A stretch of 64,000 bases of DNA from Eunapius fragilis. Its lineage: Eukaryota; Porifera; Demospongiae; Spongillida; Spongillidae. Location: the NCBI GenBank assembly GCA_963681505.1, contig OY811976.1, positions 10,067,845 to 10,131,844 of the forward strand. The letters run 5' to 3'. A program made the position numbers and the translations under genes. Position 1 is the stretch's first letter, and every line of letters starts with the position of its first letter. The notes below the pieces were generated by a model. The model was given only the letters and a program-made list of their open reading frames with translations. It did no database searches and had not been told where the DNA came from. Positions 56,699 through 64,000 of the stretch are shown in pieces.

Positions 56699-56815
56699 CT
56701 AGGGGCACACAGGGGGCTAGGGTTAGGGGCTAAGGGCATACAGGGGGCTCGGGGCATACAGGGGGCTAGGGGCATACAGGGGGCTAGGGGCACACAGAGA
56801 GCTAGGGGCACACAG
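56696..56815. repeat. About 19-bp minisatellite (GGGGGCTAGGGGCATACA)
   Basis: Five or six irregular units directly upstream of the PDZ exon acceptor; a reverse-complement fragment (GCCCCCTGTGTGCCCCTAGC) is at 56941. Confidence 0.85.
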
Positions 56816-56959
56816 CCCCGGTAAAATGCTGTTTCACATTAAGCAAAGAAAACACTCCATCAGAACTTAAATCAAATCATTCCTAAAGTGCGAATGGGAA
56901 CATTTAAATGTAACCTACCTCCCTGTGTGCCCCTATAGTAGCCCCCTGTGTGCCCCTAG

Positions 56960-59100
56960 CCCCCCGGATAACTTTTGGGCACCTCATTACTATGAATTTA
57001 AGTGATTTTCGTATTAAATGTAAGCATAACATTAAACAAACTTTTTGTAACAGTTGTTCAATTTTTACAGTGGGGGTGTTCACTAGTCCAGTAAATCTGA
57101 GTTATTATGCTGAATGATGTCTGGATGAAACGTGTTGGTACTAGTTTATACAGGCATCACAATATTGGTCTACAAGTGTTGTATTTTGTTGTGTGTACGT
57201 ATGTGTGGGCGCAGGTGTTAATGTTTAAGATTTGTTACAATAATGGTATTGTTCTCTGTATTGCACCCTAAATCATAAAATGCATGATCAGTGTCAACAT
57301 TGCACTCTCTATATGTTTGTATTCTATGAAAGCTTAACTAACACCTGCTCCATCAAATGGTGCAGTGGCATGGCACGGGGGTGTGATCACCTGGCAAGAG
57401 AGGGGTAAACTAAAATGGGCAAATGCAACGAGTCATGCAATAGATTTATATTTTATGGCACAATATTTTATTTGTAGACCTAAGGGCATATGTGCTTGTG
57501 TGCACTCTGTACTCTCGTGTAACAATCCAGTAATGATATGCTTCAAAAATTCAATTGCCCTACCTGTGGTGGGGAGGGGCCAATAGTGGTGGTGTGTCGT
57601 ACTACAGTGAGGCATGTCCGAAGGGAAGATGGGGCGAAAACACTACAGTGCTGAGCAAGAGTATGTTTCTATGTGTATGTTAACATGCCTCTGCACATGT
57701 ACGTACTGTGTGTATGTGTCTATGTGTATTTACACGGTTCATTGTCAAACGTGTGTATGTATGCATGTTTGTTAAATATCATGACTCTAAGGGGAGGTGA
57801 GTTATTTGCTCCATTATAGTTGTCATTGGTACTCAGTGGCAAGTCTTAGTATTATGTATATGTTGCGCTGATACTCAGCGGTATTAATCTGTTGCATGCA
57901 TTCAACTGAGACAATGAATTGAAGCCTCTACAGGTGAACAGAGGTTGTGTGATCTGTAGTTTGTCTCTGTAAGGGTTCATAGATACTTTTAGTGGTAATT
58001 TCTACTTTTATGTCTGGGATGAGCTAGGCAGTGTTTTTAGGTGGTTACTTAGCATCGTCACTTAGTCTTTGCATATTACAATTCCTGTGCTTATTGCTTA
58101 TTTTCCCATCATATTTTGCTGCGATGTCCAATCAGTAAACAGTATCAGTAGTTTCATTTTAAAAGAACATACAGATTGTCCCACACATTTAAAGCCCATG
58201 CAATCATGCAATGCCTGAGTTATTTATATGCATCTTTGTGCCCTGGACGTACGAATATGGGAATTCTTTTTGTCAATTACATTGTACGATTGTCAAAAAA
58301 TAGTCATCTAAACTTTAACAGAAACTTATAAACGAGTATTAATTAACTTGTTAGTTTTACATACCGAAAGATGATAATCAATTTCGGCCTGATAGCATGA
58401 TATAATTGGAGGATTGTTTGATCAAAAAATATAGGTGTTTATATCGCAAGTTCCTACCTATACTATTTGTTAAACACATTTGCCCCTTATGAGCTATATA
58501 TACTTTTAAAAACTGAGCAATATGAGTCTTGATACTTGGCCATCATGGCTCCTTTTTCAAATCTGCTAAGGAGCCCCACCACATTGTCAATTGTGGACTA
58601 ATGGACAGTGAAATTAGGTTGCATGCAGTGAAAGGAAAGTGAGGTCCGTTGTAGCCGGTGGACACACCGCCAGGAGACGCAGGCCTTGTCAGGATGATCT
58701 TTCAGTTGCACGTAGTCTCAGACAAGTGGGCAGGCCTTGGCGGGGTACTTCTCACCGCAGCCTGTGACCCAGCATTTGTCTATAAAAGAATGCAGCATAA
58801 CTTACATTTACCTTGTCTGCATGGAGTAGCTTCGCTTGTGAGAGATGATTCAAAACGCGGGCGTTTAGGATCAGGTGTATCTAAGGCTAAGCGCACTGAT
58901 AATCGCTCCCTGACTAGGGGAAGATAGAAAGGAAATGTACACAGCTTGCTGACACGCTTTCTAATTAAAGCATTAACACACTAATTGCATTCTTGCGGAA
59001 GATAATATTATTCATACATGACGTAACTGCATTCCTCCCGACGTTGGAATGTAAGTATTATGTAATCGCTGGACAGAAATTTGTACAGGAGACCCATTTT
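56960..59100. other. Non-coding stretch, no gene seen
   Basis: AT-rich, with GT/TATG-rich patches (57660-57760). The plus-strand frame 58658-58927 starts with GTG and has no family features. Confidence 0.5.
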
Positions 59101-59103
59101 CCA

Positions 59104-59162
59104 CGTAGCGGTGATGTAATCCATCCGCAGCTGTTGGGAATCTGGGTCTGGGTACAAGACTA
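59104..59162. mobile_element. Half-length MITE
   Basis: CGTAGCGGTGATGTAATCCA then TCCGCAGCTG and TGGGTCTGGGTACAAGACTA, directly beside the inverted-repeat element at 59163. Confidence 0.75.
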
Positions 59163-59695
59163 CTCCGTAATTTCAGTCCCAAAATTTTGGGCGCTTGTAG
59201 GCGTGTCATAAAATAGGGAAGAATAGATATAAGCATCCTGTAGTTAAATTGTGTTAGATAAATCTATTCTGAGTTAAACAATTTATATATTTTTGCAATT
59301 CTACTGGGAGAGACGAAGAGCAATTCATTGTCATAGACGAGTGGTTCGGCCGTCTGACGCAATTCGGGTTTAGCGCGATCTATGAAAGAGAAATCGCTTA
59401 AAACGCTTGTGTCAGTAATAAAAGCCCACTTGCCTATCACCATTGATGAACTTGTCAAACGGAATAATATGCCTATAAAAACCTTTTATTTAGGTCGCAA
59501 ACTGCTATTTCACGGATGCCGACCCGGCAGCCTACTTCTTAGTAGCAATACAATTGCAAGGCATCCCAAACATGGGAACCAACTCTGCACTCAATCAGGT
59601 CTGTTCCAACGGTCTCAGAGTCTTATTAATCGCTTCTCCTGATTTTTTGTTTTTGACAACGCGCCCAAAATATTTGGGCCTGAAATTACGGAGAC
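59163..59695. mobile_element. Inverted-repeat element, about 530 bp
   Basis: Ends CTCCGTAATTTCAGTCCCAA (plus AATTTTGGGCGC) at the left and GCGCCCAAAATATTTGGGCC (plus TGAAATTACGGAG) at the right: about 32-bp inverted repeats with two mismatches or indels. The interior frame on the plus strand (MKEKSLKTLVSVIKAHLP) shows no transposase signature. Confidence 0.6.
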
Positions 59696-59923
59696 GCTCT
59701 GTTACGACAGTGTAAAAAACATACCTTTACATCTGTAGCCATATTTTCCGACATGTTAATAAAGAAAGAAATAATCGCTTAACTGGATGGTTTGTAAATT
59801 AACACAAGCCTGGATACGACCTTATATCCCCCACCCCCGCCCCCAATCTCTCCATTGTTTGCTTGTCATTACTACATGGCCTGATCCAACCTACCATTTT
59901 ATGCAATGGTAATTACATCATCA

Positions 59924-62459
59924 CTACACGGAATATTTCAATACAGTGTTAGCACCACAGTTGGCTACATACAGACTACCACTTATAGGATCCAGAGCAA
60001 TACCACGGGGTGCATTGAGATTGCCAACTGTGTGGATCTTGTTTCCCTGAGGATCAAAGATGGTGAGACAATTGCCACTGCGCCCACAGACAAGGCTGTA
60101 ACCTTCTTCATCAATTGCTATTCCAGTTGGACGCTTTACATCTCCATATGATCTGACATAGGTCCCCTCTGTTGTGAAGACTTTGATGGTGTCAGAACCC
60201 CAGGCTGCAACATGGATGTTCCCTTGAGGGTCCAAGGCAAGACCATATGGATTCTTAAAACCCTGAGCACCAGAGACATTACCATTCATGGTCAATAGCC
60301 AGCTGCCATTTTGATCCAATATTACTACCCTATGGTTGCCACTGTCAGCAACAATCATCCTATCTCTTTGGTCAACAATAACTGATAATGGTCCGATAAA
60401 CTGTCCCTGACCTGATCCATGTTGGCCAAACTTTTGTAGGAACTGTCCTCCTGTTGTCAGCTTCTGAATACGAAGATTGTCCCGATCAACAACATACATC
60501 ACATCTCCCTTGATGGATACAAGAAATGGTCCAGAGAACTGACCATCACCAATACCTATGGTTCTCTTCTCATGACCATCTTGGTCATACACACACACGC
60601 AGTTCTCTTTGAAAGATGTCACATAGATGTCTCCACTGTCATGGATGGCAATACCTATTGGTTCACCTCTACAACTAATAACTTGCTGGGGGGTTACATA
60701 AGGTGATGTAACTAGGCCTCACATCAAGGTCATGAGGACTGCCCTGTACATGTTCACCATCCATTGTGATGAGGAGCTGGTGAGGATCAGCAGCCTGAGG
60801 GATGAGGGTGATGGTGTAGGTACCATCTCCATGGTCCTCCACACTTCCTGGGACAACTGCTCCATCATGTGACTTGGGCCTCAGCTCAGCCTTCACCTGC
60901 AGACCACCAAATGGGTACCTCTCTCCCTCTGAGCTCTTGGTCTCCACTTTTACACTATACACCATGTCCATCCTGGCTGCTAACTTAGAAGACCATGTGC
61001 TTTGTGATGGAGCCAATACACGTCCAAATAAGGAGAGTTCCTTCATGAGAGAATCCGTTTGTAGGGTCACATGTATGTCACTGGACTGACTGGGAGTGAG
61101 GGAGACTCCCTCAACCTTCTTCAGGGTGGCCTTCAGTTCAGTGGGTAGCAGATCTCCAAGAGCTACCACCTCATGGTCAGTGTGGGTCTGGAGGATGTGG
61201 GAGGTCATCTCAGTGTAGTGACCAATCTCATCTTGTATCTTCACTAACTGTTCCTTCAAGAGGGACAGAGCTGTTGTCTTGTAAAGTGAAATGGCCTCCA
61301 TCTCTGACAACAGTGTCTTCTTCCTTTCTTCAATGGCTTGGTGGAGCTGTTCAAAGGCTTGGTGAATGAGCAGTGTGGCATTCTCTCGGGAAATCTCAAC
61401 CTGTTCTGCCATCTTGTCTTTGTCACCAATGGCACTGGTCAGCTTTGAGGCCATTTCCTGTGCACACACAAGTGCCTCTCTCATTCCATCTCTGCGGACC
61501 TTTGCGACATTGCAAATCTTACTTATCCTGTGATCCTTGTGATTGACTAAGCTGCAGTCTCCGCAGACCAGATACTGGCAGGACTCACAGTAGAATTTTG
61601 ACTTTACTTTCTCGTGATGAGGTTGAGAGCAGAGATGTTCAGTTGATGTCATGATGGATGGAAGTAGTCTGACAGACTCCTGGTCTAGTCCTACCATCTG
61701 GTGATGATGGAATATTTTACTGCTCTTGTGGTGCTCATGACAGAAGGTACAGAGGAACTGACCACATGTACAACAGAACACCACTGCAGGCCCCTTGCCC
61801 CCATCAATACAAGCATCACATGACTTTTCACCACCACTGCCAATCTTGGACATGTACCCAGCCACCTCCGTCTCAAAGCCAAGATGGAGGTTCTGAGGTA
61901 TAGCATTGACTCCACCCTCTGGTATGGTGATACTTCTCTGACAGGTAGGACACTCCATCTTCTGCTTGTCCCCAGACCTCTCTATCTCCATATGCAGACA
62001 CTGCCCACAGAAAGAGTGTAGACATGGAAGGATCCTAGGGTCTGTGTAGGGCTTAGAGCACAGCTGACATATGGTGTGTGGAGGGAAGAGGCCAGAACTG
62101 TGGAACAATAAACATGGATGAATAATGGACGTTTGAGAAAGATCCACTAGGTAATACTAATACATGTATACATATGATGGATATATGTGTCTATTTCTGG
62201 AGCGTGCCGTGTGTTTTAGTAGCTTACAGCCGTACTAATTTAAATGCATCAAAAAAACACTCCGGTAAGTTGTATCACATTACCTGATACTGCACGTGTC
62301 ATCGTGCTTGGTCGATTTCAAAATTACTCGGCCCGATTTTTGGTCTGCTCCACACTCGTCACAAAGTGGTTCACCAGGATCGAGATCATTTTGGCACATC
62401 ACACATGTCGGTCGCTGTACAGGTAACATGCTGTTGTGTTGTACTTGGGTTGACATCAT
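59924..62459 (-). CDS. TRIM-NHL-type protein: RING, B-boxes, coiled coil, filamin, NHL (one-base frame break)
   Basis: Probable RING E3 ubiquitin ligase of TRIM2/3/56/71-like architecture. Exon 1 (62459 to about 62293) starts MMSTQVQHNSMLPVQRPTCV and holds a zinc-ribbon-like CxxC...CxxC (CVMCQNDLDPGEPLCDEC); it joins at GT to exon 2 at about 62100 in phase (SI + SSGLFPP). Exon 2: RING C3HC4 (CQLC, CLHSFC, CPTC), B-box 1 (CDAC...CCTC...CTFC), B-box 2 (CSQPHH...CESC...CGDC), a coiled coil of about 120 residues, then a filamin-type repeat ending HDLDVRPS. The NHL repeats (QFSGPFLVSIKGDVMYVVDR, HRVVILDQNG, GIALDPISGSLYVAN) follow in another frame, because a run of six C (plus strand G, 60688-60693) has one base more than the five in the tandem copy. 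Either a real break or a sequencing error. Confidence 0.92.
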
Positions 62460-62462
62460 TAA

Positions 62463-62678
62463 AGATTGGGCATGTGTGTGCATGCCTATGTGCCTGTCCA
62501 GAAGTGATAATGTGGTGATGTCATCTGAAGGGATCTGCACATTAAACAAAATAGGCAAGTGCTCTTTATTTAGCAACACGTTGTCAACTACCACAGCTGC
62601 CCTCTCATTAAACACTAGCAATCTTGTCTGGATGGTTATGACAAAAAGTTTGGGGACTGTTACATAACTTGCTGCCAC
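62463..62678 (-). other. Open upstream extension of the TRIM first exon
   Basis: The frame of exon 1 stays open upstream to 62678 (SYVTVPKLFVITIQTRLLVF, EHLPILFNVQIPSDDITTLS) and looks protein-like, but no ATG precedes except one at about 62483. It may be another exon or read-through sequence. Confidence 0.3.
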
Positions 62679-62679
62679 A

Positions 62680-63165
62680 ATTTTTCAACTACCACCACAT
62701 GCCTTCCCAAATCCCCATGGTCACCGGGTAGCATTGGCCTGCCCCTCCCCCCCATGCAAGAGTAAGATGAGTACCACCACACCATACCTGGTGCATCAGT
62801 GCACAGGTGTGGGTGGGCCTCTACATCTTACCAGCCTGGGGCAATGAACATGGTAATGAACAGTACCAACCCAGGGTGACTACCAACCAACTATAGCTAT
62901 ATTTTCTGACATGTTTGAAGAAAGAATGAGTTTGCTTAATTAGATGGCTAGTTGTAATCCCACATGGGTAGGACTTTTTTTACATTAGGTTGGATTGCCC
63001 CCACCCCCCTCCATCCCTCCATTCATGACCCTGTGTTTGCTTGTCATTACTACATGGGCCGATCCAGATGAGAATGTTGCCCAACCCACCATGTTATGCA
63101 TTTCATTTGGTATTTTAAAAAAATTACATCGTCATATATGCATTACATGATCACTACACAGAATA
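62680..63165. repeat. Intergenic part of the TRIM-NHL tandem duplication
   Basis: 62893-63060 resembles 59735-59880 (CATATTTTCTGACATGTT; TTTGCTTGTCATTACTACAT), so the tandem unit is about 3.2 kb and includes 3' flank. Confidence 0.65.
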
Positions 63166-63168
63166 CTT

Positions 63169-64000
63169 TTAAAATACACTACAAGTACTGTTGGCTACAT
63201 ACAGACTACCACTTTTAGGATCCAGAGCAACACCACAGGGTGCATTGAGATTGCCAACTGTGTGGATCTTGTTTCCCTCAGGATCAAAGATGAAAAGACA
63301 ATTACCTCTGTGCTCACAGATAAGGCTGTAACCTTCTTCATCAATTGCTATTCCAGTTGGATCCTTTACATCTCCATATGACATAGGTCCCCTCTGGTGT
63401 GAAGACTTTGATGGTGTTAGAACCATAGGCTGCAACATGGATGTTCCCTTGAGGGTCCAAGGCAAGACCCCGTGGAGACTTAAAACCCTGACTACCAGAG
63501 ACATTACCATTTATGGTCAATAGCCAGTAGCCATTTTGATCCAATATTACTACCCTGTTGTTGCCAAAATCACCAACAATCATCCTATCTCTTTGATCAA
63601 CAATAACTGATCTTGGTCCATTTAACTGTCCTGGACCAGAGCCATATTGGCCAAACTTTTGAAGGAGCTGTTCTCCTGTTGTCAGCTTCTGAATGCGATT
63701 ATTGCCCCGATCAGCGACATACATCACATCCCCCTTGATGGATATGCCATATGGTATATTGAACTGACCATTATCATGTGGACTATAGCATACACCCCTA
63801 AGCATGGTTCCCTTCTCATGACCACCTTGGTCAAACATATGAATCCTGCTATCATTACTTGAGACTACATAGATGTCTCCACTGTCATGGATGGCAATAC
63901 CATCTGGGCGACCACTACAACTGATAACTTGCTGGGGGTTACATAAGGTGCTGTAGCTAGGCCTTACATCAAGATCATGAGGAATGCCCTGTACACGTTC
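63169..64000 (-). pseudogene. Second TRIM-NHL gene, C-terminal part, cut by window end
   Basis: Minus-strand NHL region paralogous to 59924-60700. The filamin-to-NHL joint is in frame here (CNPQQVISCSGRPDGIAIHD). NHL units include NIPYGISIKGDVMYVADR, NNRIQKLT and NNRVVILDQNG. A 5-bp loss near 63380 (TATGACATAGG against TATGATCTGACATAGG in copy 1) breaks the frame between TYV and the last two units, and the C-terminus ends early (YVANSTCSVF). The RING, B-boxes and coiled coil lie outside the window. It may be a pseudogene if the 5-bp loss is real. Confidence 0.85.

Noticed and set aside
58658..58927. 89-codon plus-strand frame (MDTPPGDAGLVRM) as a gene
   Set aside because: GTG start and no recognisable domain or partner exon.

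Overview
This is eukaryotic, animal DNA, most likely from a sponge (probably a demosponge, from overall gene style rather than a database match). The evidence is GT-AG split genes whose exon phases join correctly, AATAAA signals, long microsatellites and minisatellites, many MITE-like elements, and animal or ciliary genes: axonemal dynein, BBS9, DNAJC13, TRIM-NHL, C2H2 zinc fingers, LDLa and PDZ domains. Some short open frames begin with TTG or GTG and are not genes.

Layout. 0-1.4 kb: 3' end of an inner-arm axonemal dynein heavy chain. 1.5-4.2 kb: a five-exon single-pass receptor with signal peptide, V-like Ig domain, TM helix and a long cytoplasmic tail holding four identical 28-residue units plus a partial fifth, with six Tyr-Val-Pro motifs. 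It lies tail to tail with an intronless OMA1 mitochondrial protease gene (minus strand). The block 'receptor 3' end + OMA1' occurs three times (4, 8 and 16 kb). All three OMA1 frames are open, whereas receptor copies 2 and 3 are only tail stubs. Between them lie a 40-bp minisatellite (10.6-11.9 kb), scattered short exons of an unrecognised family beginning MALHYMGS, and a Pro-rich repeat exon.

17.8-21 kb is transposon-rich, with poly-G/poly-C elements having GGGGCGGATCCAGG ends and palindromic MITEs having TAGTCTCGTACCCAGAC ends. 22-37.5 kb is a cluster of repeated small exons of a family I do not recognise: TM mini-exons, a coiled-coil-like exon, and a phase-compatible B-C-A triplet on the minus strand. 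It includes two almost identical 4,681-bp tandem units (about 26.9-31.6 and 31.6-36.2 kb) and a third partial unit.

39.8-44.1 kb is a mosaic of gene pieces: the N-terminal part of BBS9 (with a frame break), an SH3 gene fragment (with a frame break), and one exon of DNAJC13. The SH3 block is repeated in inverted orientation at 51.4-52.7 kb. 44.7-48 kb is mostly minisatellite. 48.8-49.6 kb is a ten-finger C2H2 gene. 54-57 kb carries LDLa and PDZ exons on the minus strand and a multi-TM protein exon on the plus strand. 59.9-64 kb holds two tandem TRIM-type (RING, B-box, coiled coil, filamin, NHL) genes on the minus strand. The first has a one-base homopolymer frame break between filamin and NHL, and the second runs off the window.

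The genes do not form one pathway. The most distinctive items are the Ig receptor with its multi-docking tyrosine tail, the unrecognised B-C-A/TM-exon family, and the OMA1 triplication.
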